From Bryopsis sp. KO-2023 (Eukaryota; Chlorophyta; Ulvophyceae; Bryopsidales; Bryopsidaceae): 64,000 nt of DNA. This document shows, piece by piece, positions 46,955 through 56,389 of the stretch; within the stretch, counting starts at the first letter, position 1, and every line of letters begins with the position of its first letter. The DNA lies in contig BSYQ01000006.1 in the NCBI GenBank assembly GCA_030272585.1, positions 4,551,001-4,615,000 of the forward strand, written 5' to 3'. A model generated the notes under the pieces. The model was not told where the DNA came from and ran no database searches. It worked only from the letters and a program-made list of their open reading frames with translations. A program made the position numbers and the translations under genes.

Positions 46955-47551
46955 ATGGGTCGGAAAACAAAAGCATGAAAAAAAAACCGACCACCCGTTT
47001 TACGAGGATTTTTTAGTTTTCTTATTTATGACTCGGGAAATAAAATTATAAAAAAAACCGAGTACCTTATTGGGTTCCTCCTTTCCATTCAAATTAGCCA
47101 CCACTCGAGCCTCCCATATATGTTAAACTCGAGACACCAACGCCCACACGTCACACTCACCCACACATCGTCAACCCGTCAACACCTCGTCCAAGACATC
47201 GGGAATGACAAATCAGTTAGAAAAGGGGGGACTTTGGACTTGTAATCATCTCGTTCTCACACATTCTTTCGAGGTCACTCGCTCACAATAGCGCCTCTCA
47301 CACGTTCGAAAGCGCAACACCTCCGACAAAGAGGTTACACCGACGACGAGATCTTTGGTGTACCAAGTCCCATCAAACGGCCTAATTGGAAGCAGCGAGT
47401 TCTTTATATAGGATTTTTTTTCCCCCCCTAACACGGCCTCCTAGAGCCTTCGAGTTCCAAGCACTCGATTTTTTTTTCTTTCCTAAACTTTTCTTTTTTT
47501 TTGTGTGCGGGGACAAAGGTTGATAAGGGGGTCTAGGACCCCGAGACACAA

Positions 47552-47554
47552 GCA

Positions 47555-47589
<35 letters not shown>

Positions 47590-47590
47590 T
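47552..47590. repeat. Compound (CA)n(GA)n microsatellite
   Basis: About 19 bases of CA repeats run directly into about 19 bases of GA repeats. Confidence 0.95.
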
Positions 47591-47656
47591 CACTGGGAAG
47601 ATTAATTTTTACAGGAGGGCCCCCTGCCCTATAACCCTGTCGTACATCCCATTGTA

Positions 47657-48082
47657 CTACACAATACCCCTAAACCCGAGTTTTTCCGGCAACTCTGTCG
47701 GTGGGCGAATTACGATCTTGGAGGTTCCTTTGAGCAGCGATGTTTCGAAGTTCCGAAGTTTCGAAAGCACCGAAGGAGCTGGGAGAGTTTTCATGATTTT
47801 CGCCTTAGGTGGTGTGATAAGTGGTTTGGGTTCCCCTCTGGGTGGGCAAGCGTCGGCGAGAGTTCCACTTTTTCCTTTTCCGCCTTTCTCGCCGCCACTG
47901 CCTTTCGTTTTTCCGCTGCCACCCAGTTGTTTTCCACTCGACTCCTTTCCCTCAACCGCCTTATCACCACTGCGCCACATGATCGGGCTGTGCTTTGGCA
48001 TTCTCTTTTTTGTGTTGGCTGCGCTTTGTTCTCCGACTAGTCTCTGACTTTTCTGTATGCGCGCCGAGAATAACCAGGCCAA
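47657..48082 (-). CDS. Element 2 small ORF after pol
   Basis: A 141-residue basic frame, rich in Gly, Ser and Lys in the middle (SGKQLGGSGKTKGSGG) and Pro-rich towards the end. It sits where element 1 has its 627-residue coiled-coil ORF but shows neither a coiled coil nor a Cys/His cluster. It may be an unrelated ORF, a strongly reduced version, or not a gene. Confidence 0.4.
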   Translation of the reverse strand: MAWLFSARIQKSQRLVGEQSAANTKKRMPKHSPIMWRSGDKAVEGKESSGKQLGGSGKTKGSGGEKGGKGKSGTLADACPPRGEPKPLITPPKAKIMKTLPAPSVLSKLRNFETSLLKGTSKIVIRPPTELPEKLGFRGIV

Positions 48083-48625
48083 AATGATCGCAAGTCCGCT
48101 TTAAGATACGCTAGGCGTATTAGCTAACGTACCTCGGTAACGTGACACTCTATGGAGGTCGCCGTCACCACACGGGTTTGTGCCTATTTGATTTTACCCT
48201 ACCTTGCTTATGTCAACTCAGTTCCACCTGCGGCGCAATCACGTGACCTCCAGGTCGGACATTAACCCATCACTTGATCCAATGTCCCCATCACCTGTTG
48301 TCAGTCGCTATGAGCGTGTGAGTTGTGCGTTAGGTAAACCTCCCCGGAAAGAAAACTGACCCCTAGCCCGTCCTGCGAACCGTTCACAGTTCTGTCACGG
48401 GAAAAGATAGCAACCCGTTCGCCGGAAAAGATGGAAACTTTCCCTAGGAAAAGATGGAAACTTTCCCTAGGCTTTTCCGGGAGTTCTACTTGGTGCTCTT
48501 TTCCTAAGTCTTTTTGGTATCCCATCTGGATAGCGTTCCAAATCGACTTTCTCGGCTTAATATTTTTCCCCCAGCTGGAAGGATAGTATTAAGTCGAGCG
48601 TGAACAGAGTGGTAATGATCCCTGT
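48083..48625 (-). other. Element 2 spacer after pol, with a 23-bp tandem repeat
   Basis: No gene. Bases 48,424-48,470 hold two exact copies of AAAAGATGGAAACTTTCCC plus TAGG. Confidence 0.7.
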
Positions 48626-51304
48626 TTAGGTTCGAGTTCTGCGTTGGGCCCTAGTCTTTTTCTTAGACTGGGTCACTTGTTTATTCTCCGGTTTGTTGGC
48701 TAAGTACTCCTTAAGCAAGTCCTGGGCATTGGCCAGGTGGCTTTCTGGCTCCCAGGTGGATTCCATCAAATCGTAGCCCTTCCAAAGGATCAGGTACTCC
48801 TTGCGAGTAGTGCCCCGATCTCTGAGGATGCGCTCGACCTCGAATTCGATGGTTCCATCCACTAGCTCCCCCTCTGGAGCGTCTATCTCTCGCTGATCGT
48901 CATCAAGCCGAGAGTAAGCCTTCAGTTTCGACACATGGAAAGTTGGGTGGATTTTCCAGTGGTCGGGAAGGTCAAGACGGTAGGCGACAGCCCCAATTCG
49001 GCTAGCCACCCGGAAAGGTCCAACAAATCGTCGGCGGATTTTCGGTGGGATTTTCTGAAGTGAAGCAAGGGGAATATACTTGCTTTGTACCAGCACTTCA
49101 TCGCCAACCTGAAAATCCACTTTCCTTCGACGTTTGTTTGCTGAGGTGCACATGCGGTTCTGTGCCTCTGCGTATTTCGCCTTAGCGTTTCGCATTTGGT
49201 CGTCCATTCGACGTACCATCTCAGCCGCCATTTCCGATTCATCGCCCGTCCGAACTCCCTTCCTGGCAACAACTATCTGCCCCATGTTCTGGCCATACAG
49301 AAGCTGGGCTGGCGCGTAGCCTGTGGAGACATTCCGTGAATTATTTGCGGCAAATTCCGCGGTCGGCAAATAATCCACCCAACGGTCTGGGTACCGTTCC
49401 ACATACGGACGCAGGAAATCCTCCAGCACCCGGATGGTGACTTCCGACTGCCCATCCGTTTGAGGATGGTATGCAGTGCTCATCCGGAGCTGAGTACCTA
49501 AAAGTTTGAAAAGGGAGGTCCAGAACAAACTTGTGAACCTTGGATCCCGATCCGAAACTATGATTTTAGGCAGCCCGTAGTGTTTGTATATGTTCTCCAC
49601 GAACAGCTTTGCGTATTCTGGCGCCGTGATAGTTTTGTTACAGGGTACGAACCTCGCATACTTCGTCAATCGGTCTACAAAGACAGCGATTGTTGTGAAG
49701 CCATGGGAAGACGGTAGGTCGGTAACCAAGTCCGTCGTGATCTGTTCCCATTTCTGGTCTGGGATAGGCAACGGCTGCAAAAGACCTTTCTGTCTTTGCA
49801 AGTCCGATTTGTTTAGTTGACAAGTTGGGCACGTTTTCACGTATGCCTTTACGGCTAACCCAACGCCTTTCCACCAGTAATTGCGGGTAAGTACTTCGGT
49901 CATGCGGTCTGCTCCAACATGACCTGCACTGGGAACGTCGTGATGCTCTTCCAGAATCCGTTTCTGGAAAGAAGCAGGGACCACAAGCAAACTAGGACCT
50001 GGGTCTGTTTTGGTATAATACAAGAACCCGTCGTCCAGCTTGTATTGCGGAGAAACCCCTCGTTCCATCCTTTCAAAGATAGGCTTGAGTTGTTCATCAC
50101 TTCTCAAAGCCTCTTTCCATGCCTCCTTCTCTGCCACTTCCCAAGTGGAGAGGTTATTGAGCTGGTCTGGCGGACCAGGAAGGCTCCGGGATAACGCATC
50201 AGCCAAGACATTGGCTTTCCCCTGGATATAGACGATTTTTGGACCTATGGATTGGAAAAACCCTGAGTTTAACCACCGGGTTTGGGTCCGTGACAACGTG
50301 CTCTGGTTCATGAAGTGGGTGATCGGTTTGTGGTCCGTCAACACCTTCACACCCCCATCGCATCCCTCAAGGTAGTGTCGCCACTGGGCTAAAGCATATG
50401 CTATTGCCCCCAGCTCCCGCTCATATGCGGAATATCGCGTTTCAGCTGGTTTTAATCGTCTGGAAAGGTATGCAATTGGTTGCAAACCTTTCCCATGATC
50501 CTGGGTAAGAACCGCTCCATATGCAGTTCCAGATGCATCCGTTATTACGGTGTACTCCTTAGCCGGATCAGGAAGGAGTAAGATCGGTGCGCGGCTAATC
50601 CGATCCTTAAGTTCGTTGTAGGCATTGCGTTGGTTCAGCCCCCATTCCCAGACAGTATCCTTCTTGGTTAGATCTGTCAAGGGACTCGCAATCCTAGCGA
50701 ACTCAGGAATGAACTTACGATAGTAAGACACCATTCCCAGGAAACTTCGCACATCAGTGACCGAAGTTAACTCCTTCCATTGTTGAATAGCCTTAACCTT
50801 ATCCTGCATCGGTTGAAGGCCTTTTTCCGACAAATGATACCCCAGGTAGTCCGTCTCTGCTACCCCTACCTCGCACTTACTGGCTTTTGCGTACAACTTA
50901 TGTTTCCGCAACCGTTCAAAGACCAGTTTTAGGTGCTCGACGTGCTCTTCCACCGAGTTGGAAAAGACCAAGATGTCGTCGATAAACACCACTACAAACT
51001 CGTCAAGGAACTCCCCCAGCAAATCCTGAACCATGGTCTGGAACTGGGCTGGGCAGTTGGTCATTCCGAACGGACACACGAGAAATTCGAAATGTCCGTA
51101 TCTCGTCCGGAATGCCGTCTTGGGAGTATCCTTGGGTCGAACGGGAAACTGCCAGTAGCCCGAGCGGAGGTCGATCTTCGTATAGATCTTCGCTCTGGCG
51201 AGACGGTCCATTAACTCCTCAGGAAGAGGGAGTGGATACCTATTCTTTACCGTGAATTTGTTTATCCAACGGTAATCCACACACATTCTCAACCCTCCGT
51301 CTTT
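48626..51304 (-). mobile_element. Element 2 pol, RT to chromodomain portion
   Basis: Minus-strand frame beginning within the reverse transcriptase (RMCVDYRWINKFTVKN, then FIDDILVFSNSVEEH), followed by RNase H (TDASGTAYG, DALSRS), an HHCC finger, the integrase core (SDRDPRF, QTDGQSEV), and a chromodomain (VERILRDRGTTRKEYLILWKGY) with a basic tail. Very similar to element 1 through the whole stretch. It is separated from the protease portion by the hAT-type insert at 51,313-51,777. Confidence 0.93.
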
Positions 51305-51312
51305 CTTGGGAA

Positions 51313-51777
51313 CAGAGATAGGACTTTACGGTTACGGTCACCGTAACCGGACCGTAACCACCGTAACCGGACCGTAACCGGAGTACAATTTTCGTCAGAA
51401 AATCGTACTTTTACGGCCGTAACCGTAGCACCGTACCACTCCGTACCGCTCCGTACCGGACCGTAACGACCGTAACGGCCGTAACAACCGTAAACCGTAG
51501 AAAGTGACCCCCGCAGGGTCCCGCGATTCCAAAGGAACCCAGGGGGATTCGAACCCACGACCCTACTGACTGCAGCCTAACGCTTTAGCACTGAACCACG
51601 CTACTTCACGGTGATTTAGGGCCTACCGTAGTTATACCGTACCTGTTCCGTACCGTAAAAACAACATATTACTCCGGTTACGGTACGGAGTTACGGCCGT
51701 AGTACGGTGACCGTAACCCGACCGTAACCGGACCGGACCGGAGTCGGACCAAAAATTTGGCCCAAGTCCTATCTCTG
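51313..51777. mobile_element. Non-autonomous hAT-type element (MITE), copy 1
   Basis: 465 bp bounded by a perfect 14-bp terminal inverted repeat, CAGAGATAGGACTT / AAGTCCTATCTCTG, and flanked by an exact 8-bp target duplication CTTGGGAA (51,305-51,312 and 51,778-51,785). An 8-bp duplication and ends starting CAG fit the hAT superfamily. Both arms are packed with GTTACGG/CCGTAAC words, like subterminal transposase-binding repeats. No transposase is encoded. The uninterrupted target is seen in element 1 pol near 1,640. The middle holds a tRNA-like region on the minus strand. Confidence 0.93.
51536..51610 (-). other. tRNA-like (SINE-head-like) sequence inside hAT-type copy 1
   Basis: On the minus strand an A-box-like TGGTTCAGTGC (51,588-51,598) is followed 43 bases later by a perfect B box GGTTCGAATCC (51,545-51,555), the normal spacing of an intron-less tRNA. 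The T arm pairs at four of five positions, but the acceptor and anticodon stems do not pair well, so this is a tRNA-derived body, not a working tRNA gene. The second element copy has the same region at 53,700-53,774 with one base difference next to the B box. Confidence 0.7.
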
Positions 51778-51785
51778 CTTGGGAA

Positions 51786-53217
51786 CAAAGAGTATGGGTG
51801 CGCCCCAGGGACTCTCGGAGGGTCGGATCTTCCTTTGTTCGAGGAGGTAATCCACCTGTGTCCTAACTTCGTCCAGCTCGGCTGGAGAGAGTTTGTACAA
51901 GGGACGGTGGATTGGGGTCATTTGTTCGTCCTCCAGGTCCACCTTAAATTCGTGGCCTTTTCTGACTGGAGGAACGCCGGGTGGTAAGTCTTTCGGGAAC
52001 ACATCCTTGAAACTTGTGAGGACAGCCTTGATCCTTGGGTCGAGACCCGAATGCATTACCTTTTCCACATCCGGCTGGAGATAAGCTGGTGTGGTTCCAG
52101 TAGCGTTCAAACGCTCTTCTGGAATTCCCGGATATGGATACTGCATGAGATGTGCCATATCTTCCGGGGTGGTTGGTCGCACAACCACAAGGTATGCCTG
52201 ATCAACTTCTGGACTGTTCTTCACGAGCGAGAATAACTTCTTCGCTGAGACTGTATCAATAGCCGGTGCTAGGTGCTGTAAGTAATCTGATGGTCGTTCC
52301 TTCATAGGAACAGTTGTCCATCCAGCACCCACTGGAACTTTGAGCGTGCCTGTTGCAAAGTCCAGTTTGGGATTGGTCTGCATCAACCAAGGAAGCCCTA
52401 GTATCATGTCATATGAAAGGTTTGGGAAGACGTCTGCGGAAAGGGTTGTGGTATAAGTACCCATCCTGAGCTGCAAGTCTTCGCATCGCCGATCAAGTGA
52501 ACATAGGGTTCCGTCCGCCAAAGTGACTCCCTTTTTGCACTCGGTTGTTTCGAGTTTCAGTCTCGTGACTAGTTTCTTGGTAATGTAGTTCTCCGTTGCA
52601 CCACAATCAACATAGGCGGAGATCGGTACTCCTCCTAATCTGGCTCGGATCTCATATCCCATAAATTTCAAATGGTTAGGACCTCCTAGTGGTAACATAC
52701 GCTCAGAAGGTGAATACTGACCTTCATCCACTTTTTGTCCTCTACCTGTTCCCTGAACAGGGGCTGCTGACTCGTCAGTTGGTGGTGAACGAGTGGCAGG
52801 CTTATTTGATTCCCTTGCGGGTTCCCTTCCTTCCGGACTTCGTTTCGTTCCTTGAGGCGGGAACGATACCGAATTCTCAGTTCCTTCAGGACTACCAAGG
52901 TCTCCATGAACAGAGTCGACAGGTTCCGAACTTGATTCTGAACTTGTCCTAGTAAGCGTGCTGCACTTACTGGATCGAGTTTCCAACTTAGCACTCATAA
53001 TCGATCCCTCTGCACCTTGGGTAGCATTCTTTTCTATTTCCCCTTGTGCTCTTTTATTCACTTCTGCATTTCGAGCTAACCTTTCTTTTCTAAGAAGTTT
53101 CTGGCGCTGCTTATATCTGTGACGGCGTGCCCTTCTGCGTTTCGCCGAACGAGTCTGGGCTCTGTTCATCCGGCTTTTTCGTTTAACCATTTCTTGAACT
53201 TTTCGCCCTCTGGACAC
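51786..53217 (-). mobile_element. Element 2 pol, N-terminal portion with protease
   Basis: Minus-strand frame starting with a basic Arg/Lys-rich segment that overlaps the gag end, then an acidic, low-complexity linker, the retropepsin motif YVDCGATENY near residue 205, the conserved linker (DVFPKDLPPGVPP), and the beginning of the reverse transcriptase (PLYKLSPAELDEVRTQVDYLL ... ILFVPK). Matches the same part of element 1. It ends at the hAT-type insert. Confidence 0.9.
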
Positions 53218-53418
53218 TTACTTTGAATATGTCCAGTTTTTCCACACATATAGCATTTAGGATTTACGCCTCCACCTCCACGTCCTTGATTCCTGCCACC
53301 ACCTCGTCCGCGACCTCGGCCACCACCCCTTCCCCGACCTCGACCTTGGCCAATGTTTTGTGCCTGGTCTGGCTGAGGTTGCTGTTGGCCACCCATCTGG
53401 TTTGCCTTATCAGTCTGG
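53166..53418 (-). mobile_element. Element 2 gag, nucleocapsid end
   Basis: Gln- and Gly/Arg-rich stretch followed by one zinc knuckle (CYMCGKTGHIQSKC), then about 15 residues to the stop. It overlaps the pol start in another frame, as in element 1. It begins at the left target duplication of element 3. Confidence 0.88.
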
Positions 53419-53423
53419 GGTTG

Positions 53424-54467
53424 TGAAACGGCTGACTTAGTAGGCGAAGATCTAGGCGGAAAACAGAGGTTACAGTCAGAGATAGGACTTTACGGTTACG
53501 GTCACCGTAACCGGACCGTAACCACCGTAACCGGACCGTAACCGGAGTACAATTTTCGTCAGAAAATCGTACTTTTACGGCCGTAACCGTAGCACCGTAC
53601 CACTCCGTACCGCTCCGTACCGGACCGTAACGACCGTAACGGCCGTAACAACCGTAAACCGTAGAAAGTGACCCCCGCAGGGTCCCGCGATTCCAAAGGA
53701 ACCCAGGGGGATTCGAACCCGCGACCCTACTGACTGCAGCCTAACGCTTTAGCACTGAACCACGCTACTTCACGGTGATTTAGGGCCTACCGTAGTTATA
53801 CCGTACCTGTTCCGTACCGTAAAAACAACATATTACTCCGGTTACGGTACGGAGTTACGGCCGTAGTACGGTGACCGTAACCCGACCGTAACCGGACCGG
53901 ACCGGAGTCGGACCAAAAATTTGGCCCAAGTCCTATCTCTGGTTACAGTCTGAGAGTTCCAGGTAGTCGCGGACTGACTGGAATGGGGTAGTTACGTGAT
54001 GCTCAATGAGAGGCTGAAACGTAGTGAAAAGAGTTCGAACCAGGTTCAGTATATTCAGTGTCAGGTCTCAGATGGCTGAGAGTTTGGGTAGAGAGTCGGG
54101 AGTCAGACTGGAAGGAGCTTCAGTCTGGGTCCTTAGTCTAGAGGTTATCAAGGGTTATAAAGGGTTAGTCGGAGCTCTGGCTAGAAGGGCTGAGCTGAGA
54201 AATGATAGAGACGTTTTGGGGAGAGCTAGATGATAGCTAGTATTTGTAAGGTTAGGAGATGGGCTGGGAGTTTCTAGAAGCTCTGGGCTGAGAGTATAAA
54301 AGGCTGGGGATCGTTGTAAAGAACAAGCTTGTTGAAATAAGATTCAGTTGTATACTCTCGTGTCTCAGACCTTTCTTACAGAACTTCTGGTCGTCTCCCA
54401 ACGTGTTGTGAAGAACGGGTTAAGTGGCGGCTGGAAGTATTCAGCCTCAGGAAACAAATCCGTTTCA
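53424..54467 (+). repeat. Element 3 5' LTR, carrying a hAT-type insert
   Basis: 571 bp of LTR plus the 465-bp insert and its 8-bp duplication. Ends form a perfect 8-bp inverted repeat TGAAACGG/CCGTTTCA. A TATA box (TATAAAAG, 54,295-54,302) lies about 170 bases before the LTR end. Confidence 0.95.
53477..53941. mobile_element. Non-autonomous hAT-type element (MITE), copy 2, in the element 3 5' LTR
   Basis: Same 465-bp length, 14-bp ends and tRNA-like body as copy 1, with one base difference noticed by eye. Target duplication GTTACAGT at 53,469-53,476 and 53,942-53,949. The empty site is visible in the 3' LTR near 61,605 and in the older LTR near 7,148. It is therefore younger than the element 3 insertion. 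Confidence 0.95.
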
Positions 54468-54468
54468 C

Positions 54469-54483
54469 TGGTTTCGGAGCGAG
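54469..54483 (+). other. Element 3 primer-binding site
   Basis: TGGTTTCGGAGCGAG begins one base after the 5' LTR, with the TGG that pairs with a tRNA CCA end. It resembles but differs from the common initiator-Met site TGGTATCAGAGC; the primer tRNA is not identified. Confidence 0.7.
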
Positions 54484-54488
54484 TTTCT

Positions 54489-54719
54489 ATGCCTATAATC
54501 AGAGAAGAAGAATACTGGTTTGGCGAAGAAGGAGATCCTAGGTTACTGCTTGTAGACCTCTGGCTGGAAGAGAACCCGTTGGAAGTTCTGCACATAGGCG
54601 AAGACAATAGTGATACTGAAAGCACAGGATCAAGCGAATCAAGAACTGAGACAGAGGCGACAGTTGATCTTCCGCTTACCCCTGAAACCCCAACTCAGGA
54701 GGAACCCCAACATCAGTGA
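54489..54719 (+). CDS. Element 3 short leader ORF a
   Basis: 76 residues, very acidic and Thr/Ser/Pro-rich in the second half. No recognised domain. It opens the chain of three short frames between the primer-binding site and gag. Confidence 0.4.
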   Translation: MPIIREEEYWFGEEGDPRLLLVDLWLEENPLEVLHIGEDNSDTESTGSSESRTETEATVDLPLTPETPTQEEPQHQ

Positions 54720-54730
54720 GTTCGTTGTCT

Positions 54731-55030
54731 ATGGACCCTTGGCTGGCTCACCTTCTCGATCTTTATTACAGAGTAGAGTGGCAGTATCCCGACGAGGAGC
54801 TGGGATTACCGATTGTGCGGAGGGAAGCTAGGAGGAACGAGGTCCAGTTGAACTACGAAGAACTCGACCTACTCTGCTTCCTGAAAGAGCTGGAAGAACA
54901 GGCTGACAAGGAGAATCAGCCAACCCCAACTACCGAGTCACCTCTCGACTTTCCCACTACATCAAGGTTTTACCGCTACGACGAAGAGGAACGGAACTCC
55001 TTGGCCCTGACATCGCTTTTTCACCAATGA
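54731..55030 (+). CDS. Element 3 short leader ORF b
   Basis: 99 residues starting MDPWLAHLLDLYYRVEW, acidic, with a Leu/Glu-rich helix-like middle. Its stop overlaps the next start as ATGA (55,027-55,030). No recognised domain. Confidence 0.4.
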   Translation: MDPWLAHLLDLYYRVEWQYPDEELGLPIVRREARRNEVQLNYEELDLLCFLKELEEQADKENQPTPTTESPLDFPTTSRFYRYDEEERNSLALTSLFHQ

Positions 55031-55386
55031 AAGAGGAGAGGATCCACGAACTAAACGACACCTACCAAGTAAAGTGGACGCTCGCGCAGCCAGGAGTACA
55101 TAACGTACGGGGGCACGAGCAAGAGCCGGTTGTGAACTCAGAGGGTCTGGAAATCCCAACTATCAGACCTCTGGGTTTGTTTGGCGACAAGTTTCTGCAG
55201 CTGACCCAAGAGGAGCGGCAGATCGTGAGGACGTGCACCGGAGATCCAGAGAGGAAGAGGGTTCCAGACACCCTCGTAAATCAGGAAGGAGAGTCAGTGG
55301 AGCTCCTTGATCGGAAAAGGCAGTCGAAGAAAGTTAGGGTATCCGAATTTACCTATCCGCGGAATACCCTAACCGAGGATTTTTGA
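55027..55386 (+). CDS. Element 3 short leader ORF c
   Basis: 119 residues, hydrophilic, ending shortly before the gag start. It begins within the ATGA shared with ORF b. No recognised domain. Such stop-start overlaps suggest translation by termination and restart, which is an inference. Confidence 0.4.
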   Translation: MKEERIHELNDTYQVKWTLAQPGVHNVRGHEQEPVVNSEGLEIPTIRPLGLFGDKFLQLTQEERQIVRTCTGDPERKRVPDTLVNQEGESVELLDRKRQSKKVRVSEFTYPRNTLTEDF

Positions 55387-55393
55387 GGCTGAG

Positions 55394-56389
55394 ATGGAGC
55401 AACAGGTGGCTGAGTTGAGGGCGGCGTATGAGGAGGTAATGGGAAGGTTGAACCGAGTGCAAGGCGTGGTCGAAGAAGTACCGGGAATGCTGAGCACGGC
55501 GGTCAATGAGGCTGTGGGAAGCTCCATTTTGGAGCAACTAACCGACAAAGTGGGAACAGCAATCGGGGCGGCAACTGCAGCACAGGCTGGAACGGCGGCT
55601 GGAAGTGGTGGTCGAGGTAATGACCTGAGAAGCAAGCCAGCCCGACCTGATCTGTGGGGAGGCAGGCAGAATGACCCTCCTATCCAGGACTGGTTGTTCA
55701 GCCTCCGAGTGCATTTTGACGCCACCCACGTCGAAGATGGAGTCTCGAAACTCCGCCTGGCAGGATCTCTACTGAGAGGGCCAGCCGCGACATGGTGGAG
55801 GACAAGAGTGGAGGAGTCGGAGACTGATGGAGGCCGACCTTTGCCGACGTATGAGGACTTCTGTGAGGAGCTGAAAAACCAGTTCGGAGAACCACATTTT
55901 TTGCGCCGCACACGGACAGAATGGGCGAATTTACGCCAAGGCGGAATGTCTGTGCGGGAATACACGCATCGCTTTAGGCAGCTGATGTTGTATATTTCCG
56001 ACGCATCAGAGGGCGAGAAAATACACAGGTTCGTCGATGGTTTGCGAGGGAGGGTTGGTATCGAGACCGACCTCCAAAACCCCAAGACCTTGGATGAAGC
56101 TATTCGAGTGGCGGAAAGGTGGGGAGGAGCTCAATCTGGGAGTTCGATCTTGAATCGAGATCGCGGCGGCGGCGGCGGCAGCGGCGGCGGCGGAAATCGC
56201 AGATCGGATCACATGGAATTGGACTACGTCGGAAGAAGGCGACAACAGAGACAGCAGAAACAGCGAGGTGATAAAGAGAGAGAAAGAAATAAGCCAGTCT
56301 GGAAGAAAGAAAAAGCAGACGGAGAGGTGAAGTGTTACAAGTGTGGGCGTCGAGGGCATTACGCTCGAGACTGCCCCTCGCGAAAATGA
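55394..56389 (+). CDS. Element 3 gag
   Basis: 331 residues: an N-terminal coiled-coil-like stretch, a capsid region of the Ty3-type retrotransposon gag family ([41 protein letters not shown]), a Gly-rich linker, a basic Gln/Arg/Lys tract and one zinc knuckle ([14 protein letters not shown], 56,333-56,374). Its stop overlaps the pol start as ATGA (56,386-56,389), so pol may be reached by termination-reinitiation. It packages the element RNA into virus-like particles. The frame looks whole. Confidence 0.92.
   Translation: MEQQVAELRAAYEEVMGRLNRVQGVVEEVPGMLSTAVNEAVGSSILEQLTDKVGTAIGAATAAQAGTAAGSGGRGNDLRSKPARPDLWGGRQNDPPIQDWLFSLRVHFDATHVEDGVSKLRLAGSLLRGPAATWWRTRVEESETDGGRPLPTYEDFCEELKNQFGEPHFLRRTRTEWANLRQGGMSVREYTHRFRQLMLYISDASEGEKIHRFVDGLRGRVGIETDLQNPKTLDEAIRVAERWGGAQSGSSILNRDRGGGGGSGGGGNRRSDHMELDYVGRRRQQRQQKQRGDKERERNKPVWKKEKADGEVKCYKCGRRGHYARDCPSRK

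Larger units (their letters stand above)
45014..47656. other. Unassigned sequence between copy 2 and element 2
   Basis: 45,014-46,900 holds several protein-like short frames without recognisable domains (for example a Cys-rich frame around 45,240-45,360) and a 20-base word repeated at about 46,674 and 46,796. 46,866-47,125 holds hairpins with A/T-rich loops between two copies of a 30-base direct repeat. A TATATAAAG word on the minus strand at about 47,402-47,410 may belong to the element 2 LTR. Borders were not resolved. Confidence 0.4.

Noticed and set aside
51545-51555. A functional tRNA gene in the hAT-type element
   Set aside because: A and B boxes are present, but acceptor and anticodon stems do not pair; it is a tRNA-derived body in a mobile element.
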